Source of the DNA: Papaver somniferum | Lineage: Eukaryota; Streptophyta; Magnoliopsida; Ranunculales; Papaveraceae | Assembly (NCBI RefSeq): GCF_003573695.1 | Contig: NC_039364.1 | Coordinates: forward strand, 234,849,656 to 234,913,655 | Direction of reading: 5' to 3' | DNA length: 64,000 bases | Shown: in pieces, positions 36,179-49,816 of the stretch | Numbering within the stretch: the first letter of the stretch is position 1 | Layout: every line of letters begins with the position of its first letter | Translations under genes and position numbers: made by a program | The notes under the pieces: generated by a model | Databases searched by the model: none | The model's input: only the letters and a program-made list of their open reading frames with translations | Told to the model about the DNA's origin: nothing

Positions 36179-37521
36179 TTAGAGAATCATTCCCAGATGA
36201 ACAGCTGATGTCTATCTCAGACCTTCCTTGGTTTGCTGATATTGTTAACTACCTCGCTACAGGTAGGATGCCCTCACGTTGGTCGAGACAAGACCGCTCT
36301 AAATTCCTGGCTGAAGTCAAACATTTCCTTTGGGATGACCCATATTTGTTTAAGTACTGTCCAGACCAAATCATTAGGAGATGTGTCCCCAACACTGAAC
36401 AGAAAGATGTGATATCTTTCTGTCATGACCAAGCATGTGGAGGCCATTTCAGTGCCAAGAAAACCGCTGCAAAGATCTTGCAGTGTGGATTCTATTGGCC
36501 ATCATTGTTCAAGGATTGCCATGATTATTGTGTTGCTTGTGAACGCTGTCAAAAGCTAGGAAGCATTTCGAGGAGAAACATGATGCCATTGAACCCCATT
36601 TTGATTGTGGAGATTTTTGATGTTTGGGGGATAGACTTCATGGGTCCATTTCCCATGTCTGACAGCAAGTTGTACATCCTAGTCGCAGTTGATTACGTTT
36701 CTAAGTGGGTAGAAGCCATAGCAACCAGAACAAATGACCACAAGGTGGTACTTTCATTTCTAAAGGAGAACATATTTTCACGTTTTGGTACCCCTAGAGC
36801 TATCATCAGTGACGGCGGTTCACATTTTCGTAACAAGTACTTTGAGTCTTTAGTACGCAAGTATGGCATAACTCACAAGGTTGCTACTCCGTACCACCCT
36901 CAGACTAGTGGACAAGTGGAAGTGTCTAATAGGGAAATTAAGCACATTCTGGAGAAGACGGTCAACCCGTCCAGGAAAGATTGGTCATTGAGATTGAATG
37001 ATGCTTTGTGGGCCTATAGAACAGCTTATAAGACACCAATTGGCATGTCCCCCTATCGTCTAGTGTATGGAAAGCCGTGCCATCTACCTGTGGAATTAGA
37101 ACATCGTGCCTACTGGGCAATCAAAGAGCTGAACTTCTCTCTGGACGAAGCTGGAATTCAACGGAAACTTCAACTCAACGAGTTGGAAGAATTGAGAAAT
37201 GAGGCTTATGACAGTGCCAAGCTGTACAAGCAAAAGATGAAGATATTTCATGATAAGCGTATTCTGCGCAAATCCTTCACTCCTGGTCAGAAAGTCTTGC
37301 TGTATGACTCCCGATTACATCTTTTTCCAGGAAAACTGCGTTCCAGATGGAAGGGTCCGTACCTAGTACGCACAGTTTTTCCTCATGGAGCTGTAGAGCT
37401 GGAGGATGTCTCCAACAAGAACGTTTTCAAAGTCAACGGGCAGAGATTAAAGCCATTCCTTGAGCCATTTCCACCCGACATTGAAACAACCAACCTGGAG
37501 GACCCAGTCTATGTGGACTAA
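36172..37521 (+). CDS. Athila integrase (open frame, 449 codons)
   Basis: The longest intact piece of this element. It reads on from RNase H after a one-base shift. HHCC zinc finger: [18 protein letters not shown] with CVACERCQK (about residues 83-125). DDE core: [13 protein letters not shown], then [14 protein letters not shown] and [19 protein letters not shown] (D, D, E in place, residues 155-265). C-terminal part: [20 protein letters not shown] (the GPY/F-type module). Stop at 37519-37521. As it is out of frame with RT, it would be expressed only as an isolated product, if at all. Confidence 0.92.
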   Translation: MLIRESFPDEQLMSISDLPWFADIVNYLATGRMPSRWSRQDRSKFLAEVKHFLWDDPYLFKYCPDQIIRRCVPNTEQKDVISFCHDQACGGHFSAKKTAAKILQCGFYWPSLFKDCHDYCVACERCQKLGSISRRNMMPLNPILIVEIFDVWGIDFMGPFPMSDSKLYILVAVDYVSKWVEAIATRTNDHKVVLSFLKENIFSRFGTPRAIISDGGSHFRNKYFESLVRKYGITHKVATPYHPQTSGQVEVSNREIKHILEKTVNPSRKDWSLRLNDALWAYRTAYKTPIGMSPYRLVYGKPCHLPVELEHRAYWAIKELNFSLDEAGIQRKLQLNELEELRNEAYDSAKLYKQKMKIFHDKRILRKSFTPGQKVLLYDSRLHLFPGKLRSRWKGPYLVRTVFPHGAVELEDVSNKNVFKVNGQRLKPFLEPFPPDIETTNLEDPVYVD

Positions 37522-39163
<1,642 letters not shown>

Positions 39164-41137
39164 TGATGAGTGCCAAATATTGTATATATTTATCCCTTTT
39201 TGTTGGCATTTAACTCATCTTTTATGCATTAATTCTACATTTTATCCCATATTCTGTATTTTCATTGTTTTCGAGAATAAATATTTTTATTAATTAATTT
39301 TTGCATTTTTAGGTAATAAATAAAGATTGGATGAGTTGCGGAGCAAAAAGAGGAGAAAAGTAGTGAAAAGCCGGGAGAAATCACGCAAGGAAGCCGCAAA
39401 GAATGGAGCGCACGTCCAAAAAGCTGGAAATGGGCTCAAGAAGAAGAAAGTTGTTCTTAAAGAAGAAGTGGGCTCAAGGTTTTCCAAGCCCAAACTCATT
39501 TCCCAAACCCATATTCTATACCCAAAAGCCTAAAACCCAAATCCATACCCGCTTGCGTCTTCAGCCGTCAGATCAGTTCTCAGAAGCATCCGACGGTCGC
39601 TCCCTTGCTGTGCATCGAAGTTTGATATCTCCGCCTAACACTACAACACCTAACTCCATCTGGCGTCGTTGATTTTGTTGTATTATATAATCCAGCGGTC
39701 GCTACAAGCTTCACTTCATCTCACCGTCCGATTGATCTTTCATCTCCCTATCCCACGGCTCAGCGTCGCAAATCATCAAACTCGATACACTCGCCTCACA
39801 CCCTAGCGACCGGGCACCTACACCCCAAACAAACGCACCCTTCCCCATTCTGTCGAACCCATCTCCTCCATCAACCCCCTCTGCAGAACCACCTTCTTCA
39901 CCTGCCGCACCACCATCATCACCACCTCTCCCTGACGCCCCCAAATCACTCCACTAATTTCTCCCCAACTCTATTCTACCTAAACCCATCACGTACCATC
40001 TCTTTAATCATCATTTACAACCTCAATTTCTCATCTCTCTGCCTGAAACCCTAGGTGAGAAATTGGTGATATAAATGATGATTAAAGCATCAATTGGAGC
40101 TCGAGAGGAACGAGAAGAAGCAGGAGAAGATTGGGTCGACGAGATGGAGCGAGTATCTCATCAACAGTAGGTAAATCAATTTCACCAAACCCTAGTTCTA
40201 CTGATTTTGGGGGAAAATTGGGGGAAAACCCACATATGTGTAATGGGTATAAATTGATGTCATATGAAGTGTGTAGAGGAGACTATTGACCTCTCTGGAC
40301 TAGCCAGTAGAGAATTTGCTAAAATTTTATGAACTTCAAATTTCAGTGTTTTTCTCAGTTAACAGTTGCAAGTTGCTTATGTGTTGAGTTATCTGATATG
40401 TTGCTAGTTATGTATGAATTATCTCATTTAGTGTATGCTTGTTGTCACTTCATGGTTAGCATGAGCTAATCATCTTCAGGCCAAGGCTCAGTGAAGCCTT
40501 GTGCACTGTCAAGTGTGAATGAGCTAGTTGGTTACTTCCTGTTGCTGTGTTGTGAATGTGTATTTGAGAGAGGCCAATGCTCATAGAGCCTGTGATTGGC
40601 TGTACTGTCAAAAGACAGCCAATGCTAGGGGTAGACTAGTGAGCAAGTTGGTGTTCTTCCATTTCTAGTGTATGCTTAGGATTGAACATAACCTAGACCA
40701 TGTCACTTGATTAGGACACAAGGTGGATCATAAGCCTTGGCTTACCACCACTTCTCTTTCAGTCAATCTTAATTTCAGTCACTTTTAATTTCAGTCCTGT
40801 ATGCTTGTATTTCAGTTACTTTTCTTGCCTTTCGTTTTCTTGCATTTTGTAGCTATTGTGCACTGAAGTCAGTGCACTGAACTCAACCTGCCCTTGGCTT
40901 CCAAGCCTTGGTTATTTGCTGCTTCTTTTAGCTGTTTCTTTGCTGCTTTACTTTCCAAGCCTTGGTTCATATCAGTTACATGTTTAGCTCACTGCCATAG
41001 TGCATTGCCACTCTTATTAGTCTAGGAAAACTTCTCATATGCTCCTCTCCCTGTGGACAAACCCCTACTCACTCTTATATTATAAATCTTGACCTTGTAT
41101 ACTTGCAAGCTTTTGTGTGTCTTTGCATTTCACACCA
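39164..41137 (+). repeat. 3' LTR of the Athila-type element
   Basis: 1974 bp, the counterpart of 29192-31171. Differences cluster near 39790-39960 and 40340-40570. Confidence 0.95.
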
Positions 41138-41142
41138 AAAGG

Positions 41143-41600
41143 TTACGCGGGTCATCCCTCTTGAACTTACTAAGGAGCTTAATTGGTTTAATTCCCTAAT
41201 TTGTTCTTACTTGTTCGAACTCGTGTGGTTTCAACTTGGAAACTTGACAATGCCCAACAAGAGTTTCCGGATCTTTATGGTTATGCCAACCAACATCAAC
41301 TCTAGTCATTCTCCACATTTTATCGGTGTCTTTGTTCCTCCCAAAAATAATTTTGAATGGGAATCCACACTTCTTTGACTTCGTCTTGTACACCCTAGTC
41401 GTCTTCTTATCATACACATAACCGTTTCTCTTGTGACTTTCGTCCGGCGATCCATAACACTCGCATACCATTTCAAAACGCGTAGATTTTTGTTGGGTGT
41501 TTTTCACTAGAACGCACATCTTCTATATTGCTTTCTCAACAATCCAATTGACCGCTTCGTCTTTTTCCTTCCATTCCATCATTAGCATAATGTGTGGAAG
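41143..41600 (-). pseudogene. MULE transposase: FAR1-like DNA-binding domain
   Basis: Minus strand: MEWKEKDEAVNWIVEKAI, an in-frame TAG at about 41524, then FEMVCECYGSPDESHKRNG, TRVYKTKSKKCGFPFKI and MWRMTRVDVGWHNHK (C2H2-like FAR1/WRKY-GCM1-type fold: two Cys pairs and an HNH end). After another stop (near 41192) FKRDDPRNL leads up to the gypsy insertion. Binds DNA ends in intact MULEs; dead here. Confidence 0.8.
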
Positions 41601-41694
41601 TATCGGGACCCCTAATTTTCTAAGCTTGAGGCTGATCCGTCATCGGTACCAATGCAACAATCTATAAAATATCAAAAGTTAGTTGATATGTATT

Positions 41695-41990
41695 ATCAAG
41701 GTCGGCAAGGTCGACATATAAAACCCTACCGACCACAACCAGCCGGCACGTAAGAAAAATTTAACTTTGCCGACCAGACTAGAGCCGACAAGGTTCGAAA
41801 ACTTGAAAATGTCGGCTTAAGCATTTTCAAGTCACGACTCCTGTGTTGTAAAACTGAAAGTCGACATGGTTTAAAGTTTCTACTCTGCCGACAGGAATAC
41901 TGCTCATGAAAAGTCGGCACGTTGTTCAATTACAAACCACACCAGCGTGATCGGTCGGCATGATCAACAAGCGTCGACCCTGGGAAGCAA
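41695..41990. repeat. MULE array, right block
   Basis: About twelve GTCGGCAAGGT, CCGACAAGGT, CTTTGCCGACC or GTCGACATGGTTT motifs in mixed orientation (41701, 41730, 41756, 41775, 41862, 41912, 41955). They lie between the first MULE exon-like frame (42285-42076) and the FAR1-like domain, i.e. in what would be the transposase 5' intron or leader. Confidence 0.82.
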
Positions 41991-42075
41991 AAGAGAAAAA
42001 AGAAACAAAATCGATCATTTGCATGGAAAAATCACAATCTTCACCACGTAGGCTGTCTACATGATTACTTGCATC

Positions 42076-42285
42076 TCAATTCTCTTCTTCTTGGTCATTG
42101 GATTCTTCGTTTGGGTCAGTACATTCATCACTTCCATACCCATCATGAGTTTGAGGAAAATAAAAGTGAGGGTCATGCATGCTATCCATTTGATCATGGT
42201 CTGGTAGATCATCATACAGGTACTCATCTGTAGGAGGAAAGTTAGAAGACTCCCCCACTTCAAAATCAGGGTTTGAATCACTCAT
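42076..42285 (-). CDS. MULE transposase acidic N-terminal reading frame
   Basis: An ATG at 42285 opens 69 codons, rich in Asp/Glu/Ser (MSDSNPDFEVGESSNFPP, EYLYDDLPDHDQMDS, then EESNDQEEEN). It lies next to the right end of the element, upstream of the FAR1-like domain and separated from it by the motif array. It is probably the first exon of the transposase gene or a separate small leader protein. A TGA precedes the best nearby GT, so the splice is unclear. A similar acidic frame sits at the right end of the 53 kb element. Confidence 0.5.
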   Translation of the reverse strand: MSDSNPDFEVGESSNFPPTDEYLYDDLPDHDQMDSMHDPHFYFPQTHDGYGSDECTDPNEESNDQEEEN

Positions 42286-44192
42286 ATCACAAATTTCTCA
42301 AAAACCCTAACTTCCCCCCCCCCCCAACCCCACACACACACAAGAAAAAAACTTCATCTACTACTTCATTCTACTTCTCTCTCTAAATTATTTCTTAAAC
42401 CCAACTTATAAATCAAATAATCTAATTAATTTAACTAATCTAATCATTTTAATTAAATAAGTGCTAATCATTGTGGGGGCATTTTAGTCATTTAGAAAAA
42501 ACAAGGTTAAGAGGTGGTTTGATTTTACTTCATAATGAACACATTTTGTCCTATTGGGTATACTCAATCAAGTCTGGATGAATGTCTCATTTTAGAATTG
42601 TCCCGAAAATCTTTCAATGTAATTAGGCGGCTATCCCCTATGTCATTGGAATTGGTGCTTTTTGCACATCCCTGGAGCTTTCAAAGTACTACCCCTATGT
42701 CATTGGAATTGGGCAACAAGCTCCATGGGTAGTACTTTCAAAGGGCTACTAGTACCACCTACTGCTTATTATCACGGTCAAATGCTCTAAAGTCCAAGTG
42801 GCCCTTTGAAAGTATAGAGTACATGGTAGCCAGAGATAGTGTACGTAGCAACAGGTGATTAGACCTCTATCATCTGATGGAAAAATGTTTCCCAAAAAAA
42901 AAAAATCTGATGGAAAATGACTTTTCATCGATAGAACAATTTTGCTAGATGCACCCAAAAATACACCAACAGAGAGAAAGCCTCTGCATACCCACCAACA
43001 CCATTGCATCATTCATGTGCACACAAATGCGGTATCTGGCAGCAGCTTAGATTTTATTATGCTACAACTTCAACTGATTTCCAGCGTTTTAACATTCAGC
43101 ACTTGTATCACTTAGTACCCTTGCAGAAAAGGTAGTGACACCAAAATCCATTGAAAACACAACACCGGCACTCCTTTGCTTATTCATGTAACAGTTATTT
43201 TCATACTAGGCACGAGTGAAATCCAACGAAACAATAATATGAACAGATTCAAGAATTGAATCCTTTTCATTTCCAACAAACACAAAGACCTAACTAAGAT
43301 AAAAATTGAGCAAATGGAAAAAGGTAAAGAATAACAAGCCACACTCGCAATCAAATGCAGACTCAACAAAGAAGACTTACCAATTCCAATCTCAAAACCT
43401 CTTCCCATTTTCAAAATTGAGACGCAAAGCAAACATAAACAAAAACCACCAAAATGACGGTCGCATTCGCATACACGGCAACCCAAGAAGAATAATCAGA
43501 TCCTAGTTAGGCCTTGAAAGTCCTTTATAAAAGGGGAAAAAGATCACATCTATATGTTCCATATGCAGCATGCTCCTAGGGGTTGGTTAAGTAATGATGC
43601 AACTATCCAACTCACAGCATGCTCCGAGGGGTTGGAACTAAGAAAAACGATAAAAAAAATTGGGCAGATTGGAACTGACATTCTGAAGTAAATGCCAGAA
43701 AATGAAGCTCAGTTTATAAGGATACCAAGACTTAGTGATCCCTATGCAATACCTACAAGACAAGGTTTAATTTTGTGTAACACATGAAGGTTTCTCGTCT
43801 TGTTTTTTAGGCATATCGCCACTTTGAGTTACCTTGATATATAGAAAGCCTTGATCAGAAATATAAGTTTCTATAACCACATCAAGGAAATGAATTATCA
43901 CATCTGCGATTTTAATTGGTAGAGTAAGAATATTTCTAACAGCAAGACTCAGATACATCCACAGTAATCAAAGACTTTGGTGACATCTATGGCACTGGAA
44001 TAGCTAGGAAAAAGGTCAATGCTGTAACAAATCTATGTAGACTAGCTGTTCCTACGTTACATAAATAGACCATTCTCCGCTAACAACAAGTTTATACATA
44101 ACAAACCTTCTGACAGAACTCCAATAAAGTATTTTAAAATCCTCAGAATTGGGATGCCTGTAGTTTTTTTTTTTCATTTCCTCCAAAACTTG
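42286..44192. other. MULE right end and gene-free flank
   Basis: 42286-42530 is AT-rich with a C run (42316-42327) and a MULE-terminus-like ending. 42531-44192 shows no gene. The 21-mer beginning CCCCTATGTCATTGG occurs twice (42635 and 42692). The rest may be the 3' flank of the beta-galactosidase remnant. Confidence 0.45.
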
Positions 44193-44690
44193 TCATGAAT
44201 CAACTGAGAGTTTTTTCACAATGTTTGGACAATGATCACCTCCAAAAAGCTTAGAAGCTACAGATACTATGCAGAAATATTCTCCAATGCATTTCTGAGA
44301 TAAGTTTAAGTGTTGCAGAGAAGAGTATGTTTTTGTGCACTAGTATATAGGCCTAAAAGTTGCTTAAGTTGCTTCAGATGGGAATGAGTTTTCATGTACT
44401 TAATGGAAAACGATATAAATGTAAAACGTAAGAACATCATAAGCAAAGGAGTTTTAATATGTACCTTTTCAAAAGCATCGTACGCCCTTCTCTAAAGCTT
44501 CTGCGATCCTTCTCGAGTTTCAAAGATGGCAAACTTTATAAAATCTTCCCTAGGGCACATCTTACATGAGCTTTAGGTCTCATCGAATTGAAGTGTAACA
44601 TTGGCACAAACACTTCCAATAGTTTTCTCGATAAAAGATGTACTGATTGGATGACCGCCCCATTCTTCAAAAACATTAGCAGCAGTGACT
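44193..44690 (-). pseudogene. Beta-galactosidase C-terminal (lectin-like domain) remnant
   Basis: On the minus strand: FEEWGGHPISTSFIEKTIGS then VCANVT, which matches the FEExGGxP...VCahV segment of plant glycosyl hydrolase family 35 beta-galactosidases. After a gap comes IKFAIFETREGS, an in-frame TAG and a DAFEK end at a GTACAT donor near 44464. Then SQKCIGEYFCIVSVASKLFG with GDHCPNIVKKLSVDS ends at TGA 44193-44195, matching the CIGkqsC...fGgDPCp...KkLsVea SUEL-lectin end. The catalytic domain is absent. Key cysteines are partly kept. Cell-wall galactose hydrolysis was the ancestral role; this piece cannot act. Confidence 0.82.
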
Positions 44691-45036
44691 ATTTACAGAG
44701 TAGCTAGTGTTGGCTACTGATTAGCTTAAATCCAGAATTTACGAAAAAAAATTAGCTTAAATTCAAAAAAGAAAAAAAAAAACTCCCACAAAGTTGAATA
44801 GATGATATAAAAACAGATTAAAAGTAATCGATATATATATATACTATACACTAACACAATGTCAATAACATTTAGGTTCACAGAAAGGTTACTTGCTATC
44901 CAAATTTCAAATGAAAGTGACAATCCATAGAATGGTATGAAAATAACTGCAGAAACTCAGCGGTGATTACCAGTTTAGAAGTATGTATGCATGGACCTCA
45001 TCCTCCACCAATCCAGGGCTTGCTATCTCCTCAACT
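44691..45036. other. Non-coding spacer
   Basis: AT-rich, with a TATATATATATA stretch near 44832. No gene seen. Confidence 0.4.
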
Positions 45037-46000
45037 TCAATTGACTCCATTATCTTTATCTTCTTCCCCTAGTTCTTTCAAAGAAACAAAGGTGTTCTTG
45101 TGAGCAAATACTTCACAAAACCTTTCCTTCAAATGCACAAGCCTTTTCGAGGTTGAAGTTTTTGTGTCATAAATGCTGAGATACCGGTCAAAATTGTAAA
45201 GTTAAAACACAGTCACTCTTTGTAGCAAAAAAAAAGTAGTCTTTCATCAACCGTAAAATTTTTACTCCAACCCAATGACAGATGTTCATCTCCCTCTTTT
45301 ATGTCATGATTGTCTTTCTTCTTTTCAAAAAGCCATATTTCTAAACATTCAGCTCCTTCGATATACACACCAAAAAACAAAACTCCACCGACGACCCCTA
45401 TTCTATTACGAGACCATTTACCGTCTGGTGGCAACGAGGTAGAGAATGATTCTCATATAACTTTTCTTCAGCCAAATCGAAGGTCACAATCATTTCTGAT
45501 TCATTGTCCTTTCGGTGAAGAGCTTCGTTGGCAACGACAGCATTGGACCAACGATATACTTTGATTTTAGTACTGAATTCTCCAAGGTTTCTCCACCCAT
45601 GGCCACTGCCTAAGGTGTACACATAAACTTGTACAAACTGCTGGTTGTTCGACATATATATTTGTACAACTTTGTACTCATTTGTGGAAGAAACATAACC
45701 AAATCCAATCAACCAAACAACATACTGAGTAACAAAACTACGATCTTTCTTCTTAATATCCGGAAGCACAACATACTACGATCTTTCCTCTTAATATCCG
45801 GAAGCACAACATACTCTTTTGTGATTGGGTTACAAATACAAACAGATCTATTTATGTCATTCGTGTAAGGTGAGCATGTTGAAAGAAATACCAAACCATT
45901 AGACGAACCAAGAAGAACACCGCTACCCTTAAAAGGAGACGTTATATTAACCCTTTTAAATTTGAATTTGGAGAGGGGAATTATAAATGCATATGTTGAC
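45037..46000 (-). pseudogene. F-box-associated (FBA) gene fragment, multiply frameshifted
   Basis: FBA motifs on the minus strand: GSGVLLGSSNGLVFLS, RSVCICNPITKEYVVLPDI (about 45830), GFGYVSSTNEYKVVQIYM, TLGSGHGWRNLGEFS, then in a second frame VGGVLFFGVYIEGAECLEIW and GWSKNFTVDERLLFF, and in a third YLSIYDTKTSTSKRLVHLKE to a TGA at 45037-45039. A 38 bp tandem duplication (45740-45777 and 45778-45815) causes the first shift. The N-terminal F-box is missing: the upstream sequence does not encode one. Related to its neighbour at 46634-47772 in type but diverged. Confidence 0.78.
45740..45815. repeat. 38 bp tandem duplication inside the FBA fragment
   Basis: Two copies, starting ACGATCTTTC and ending CACAACATACT, differ at one base. 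Because 38 is not a multiple of three, it breaks the reading frame. Confidence 0.95.
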
Positions 46001-46633
46001 CGGAAAAAAAGAAACGCTATGTTGACCGAAAAATTGTTACTTATGTTGACCGATTTTTTTCCCCCTCGTACTATAACTTTTAAGTGATCAAGTGTATATG
46101 ACAAAAAGAAGTTTTAGGATGGCATTGGTTTCTTTTTCTTGCTTCAGTAGTGGTTCTAATTGTTGAAGACCCTTTTGCATGTATGGAATTCTTAGACCCT
46201 TTAGATCGCATGGTATGACCATGGTTGTGCAGACACGACGAACGTGTTTGGCAGAACTCATTCTGAGATCTAACTCTGCTAAGTGCTATATAAAGTTTAT
46301 TAGGTCCGCGCATGCATGCTTTAAAAGAAAGAAAAAAAAAACGTTTAGTGTGATGAACAACTCGTAAACTATAAAAGCCACAAAAAATGTTACACAACCA
46401 CTTGCTGTAACGTTACACAAATCAATCAAACCACAAAAATTCACTACTAACGCCTAGTAATGTAGCTCTACTATGTGCTATCTAACGAACACACATATTA
46501 CTACAAAAATATTTAATAAAAACACCGTCTTTTTGTTAAAGGTATTGCAGTGTTTAAATAGATAATATCACCTTGCTAAATAAATCTATTATGACACATC
46601 CTGTGACTATGATCACAACCGGGCAAAGGCAGT

Positions 46634-47772
46634 TTACTCTCCCAGTGATTTCAAGGAAATATAGTTTTTGAAGTGTATAGTGGATTTCCCATAACCAGGC
46701 AAAGGAAAGCCAATGTCTGCTAGTTCTTTTGAAGTTGAGGTTTTTGGGTCATAGCGAATGACGGCATTGCTCCTCTATGGTCAAGGGTTGGTACCTACTT
46801 ATCCGTTCCATTGTTACTGTTCATCCTTTAATCCAAATCGGTGAGATGCTCCTTCAATCCAAATCGGTGAAGAGTAATTATCATAAGTTCCTTTTCTATT
46901 TTCCGACAACCATATGCTCGAGCTATGGTGCGTCGTTGCCTGTAAAAAACACAGTTGTCCTCCCAAAACCACCATTTTAACAGGTCCCCGTTCTGAACGG
47001 GAACGAGGTGGTGGATGGAGCATGTATAATTTCTCATCTGTTAAATCGAAGAAGCTATATCAGGACCTGTACTACTTTTCCAGTAAAGTGCTCCGTCCAC
47101 AAAGATACCTTGTTGTTCTGAATAATAAAACTGGTTGGTTATGATTTCTTCCCTATATCTCCACCCTCTGCCGTCTCCGAGTGTGTTTACGTGTATTTTC
47201 CCCCGAAAGATTGCACCCTTGCTGGGATCTACTTGGTAGCTGATTCGAACAACCTTGTACTCGTTACTCGATTGAAGATAACCAAATCCGTAAAGATTAA
47301 AACCATAACCAGCATCTTTGTAGTCTTTGTTATTTGGGACGAGACCAGGAAGTTGCATACATTCTTGAGTGATCGGATTACAGATGTAGACATGACCACA
47401 TAGATATTCATCGATTTTTTTTGTTAAACAAACCAAATCGTTACATGAACCAACTATGATGATATTCTCCTTGTCAAAGTAACCAACGCTGCCGAGGTCA
47501 AATAACTCCTCTTTAGGTTTCTGGAAAACTTGTTCATCATTCTTCTCGAAATCATACTCAACATGGTATAGAGATGATTTATCCATGACAATAAAACTGG
47601 TAAGGTTCATATCCGGGCTTGTAAGTTTAAGGCGATCTCTTATAGATGCAGAGCTAGATATTAGATTACACCAGAGTTTGCACACACACTTACATGTAAA
47701 GATATATTTCACTGGCGTTTTCAGAATTACCTCTTCTTGAATCTCTTCCGGGAGGATTGATATTATTGACAT
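46634..47772 (-). pseudogene. F-box/FBA gene with a frameshift
   Basis: An ATG at 47772 opens an F-box at residues 5-45 (ISILPEEIQEEVILKTPVKY, CKCVCKLWCNLISSS) and FBA motifs CGHVYICNPITQECMQLPG, GFGYLQSSNEYKVV, NTLGDGRGWRY and FVDGALYWKSS. Near 47047 a one-base loss ends the frame at 47041. The neighbouring frame continues with the expected FDLTDEKLYMLHPPP, VLGGQLCF and WLSENRKGTYD. A further shift precedes IRYDPKTSTSKELADIGFP and a stop near 46634. A predicted SCF adaptor before the lesions. The first 240 codons are intact, so a truncated F-box protein could still be made. Confidence 0.8.
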
Positions 47773-48143
47773 AGCTGCTGCTACCGTTTAGGGTTTGTGT
47801 ACTCTTTTTTTTATTATTTTTTTTTTAATTTTACAAAGAATAAAAAAGTCTATATAAAAGATTTTCTGTACATATAGAATTCTCTCCCTCTCCCTCTCTC
47901 TCCCTGTATATATATAGAACTGTGTATTCCTCCTTTAGTTATTTTCTACACAAAATAAGAATTTTGGTTTTCTTGAGGACTCAATAATGGACGGGAGATG
48001 AGTGTACTGCAACGAGTTGTGGTGGAACGTGTAGCGTAAGCAGTTATTAAAGGTCCCACAGAATGCAGAAGGAACTATTCTCTATGGGGGATTTCAATAC
48101 TGCTAACCTGGTATATATATATTGATATTCAATCTTCCAATTT
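47773..48143 (-). promoter_or_regulatory. Upstream region of the F-box gene
   Basis: Contains a CTCTCC-rich pyrimidine stretch and TATATATATA (about 47909-47918). A possible core promoter, but nothing more specific can be read. Confidence 0.3.
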
Positions 48144-48156
48144 AGCTTGAGCAAAG

Positions 48157-48900
48157 TTTTTTTTTTTTTGAATAGAAAGGAATTTTATTAAGAGGAGAAA
48201 GAGGAGTTACAAAAATTCCACCAGGAGTGGAAGTTTAAAACAAAACTACACAAAGATTGAAAGCCAATTGTTGTGGATTGTGTTCGCAAAGTTTAAATGA
48301 ACACGTCTGCCTGCTGCTGCTGCCCAAGATAAAACCAATGAACGCACTTCTAAACCCAAGTCATCATCTGTTTTAAACGTATGTTTCTGCTGAAAAATTC
48401 GATTGTTGCGCTCAGTCCATAAAGTTTGCACCACTGCCGCAGGGATCAATTCCCAGATGAAGTTTCCTATTGCACTGAAGTGACCATGGTACCATTCTTG
48501 TGCCAGGGAATTGAAATTTCTTGGAATTACCCAAGACCAGCAATCAGTTGGCATCACCATCGACCAGACACTGTGCACAACTTTACAGTGCAGGAAAATA
48601 TGCTCTTGCGATTCCATATCATCTCCACAAAGAGCACAAGAATTGTAAATATCAACCCCTTTCAACTGCAGCATGTCTATGGTGTTCAACTTGTCATGCA
48701 ACAGACACCAAAGGAGGAAATTGATCTTGGGCGGAATGTATTTCTTCCAAATGAATTGATGACCGAAATTATCAACACCTGAATTTTCAATAAGCTTAGT
48801 ATATAGGATTTTAACTGTGAATATTCCATCATTATGCAAAGACCAACGCCTAGTATCAGGAAGGTTGTCTAGAACTGGTGGAGAGCTTCCAATGACAGAC
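48157..48900 (-). mobile_element. 5'-truncated LINE with poly(A) and 13 bp target duplication
   Basis: AGCTTGAGCAAAG occurs at 48144-48156 and 48901-48913, exactly flanking the insert. The minus-strand 3' end carries a poly(A) tail (T run, 48157-48170). The open frame encodes the C-terminal zinc-binding domain of plant L1-type reverse transcriptases: RRWSLHNDGIFTVK, WKKYIPPKINFLLWCLLHDK, CALCGDDMESQEHIFLHC and VVQTLWTERNNRIF. The endonuclease and RT core are absent, as expected for incomplete target-primed reverse transcription. The perfect duplication and open frame point to a recent event. Confidence 0.95.
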
Positions 48901-48913
48901 AGCTTGAGCAAAG

Positions 48914-49816
48914 TTAGTCGTATATATCCGCCAATCAGAAAACATTAATCTGAGTACCTAAATAAATTTAATTAACAAATCTCCTCTTTTGATTCTCAAA
49001 TTTTCTCACAAAAAAGAAAATAAACAAGAACAACAGATATCTTGAATGTTCAAACACACCCAAAAGTCCTCTAGAATTTTATCAATCTAAAATATCGTGC
49101 TTTCTTTTAAGTAATTTATCCTTATAATGATAGAGGAATTGAACACGAGGACCAAGCGCAAAGGGTGAAATGAGTACAGGTAGTGTCGGTGAAATTGTGT
49201 AGGTTAACAACTACAATGCTACACATTAAACCTGGAATATGTATGAATTGGATCCTCTGGTTTTCTTGGTTCATGCTGTTTTACAAGTCTATAGCCGTAG
49301 TTATGTCATCTAGTTTATAGCAATTTTCCGTCATGAAGTTAATTTATAAGTAGGGCAGCTATATTAATTTGAAGAAACAGATAGATGAAACATGGACACA
49401 TTAGTCTCGAATATATGCAGACAATCCCTCCCGTACATTGTTGCCTTGTATAACTTTTACAGTTTCCAGGATGTAATTTTTGAAGAGAATACCCTTTTGC
49501 ATGTATGGAATTCCTAGACGCTTTAGATCCCATGGTTGTGGAGACACCGCAAACAAGTTTTAGGATGGCATACGTTTAGCAAGTGTGATAAGACCCAATT
49601 TGATTCAAGGTTTAAATCCTAGTTTCAGCAACCATACCTTTTGTTCACATCAAATTGGCATCGCGTCGACTATCAATTTCCAGTGCGAAAACTTCACCTA
49701 GTCATATTTCTGCGACCGTCAGTTCACATAAGGTCATTACCTACAATCTACAGATTTTCTGTATTATCTTACCAGGCTAGAAATCCCCATTAGCATTTAC
49801 CTAACATTATAAGTGT
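48914..49816. other. Gene-free stretch with a short repeat shared with 46.1 kb
   Basis: Around 49490-49575, TTTTGCATGTATGGAATTC and neighbouring sequence resemble 46100-46250. No gene seen. The repeat may be a copied promoter piece of the F-box family. Confidence 0.4.
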
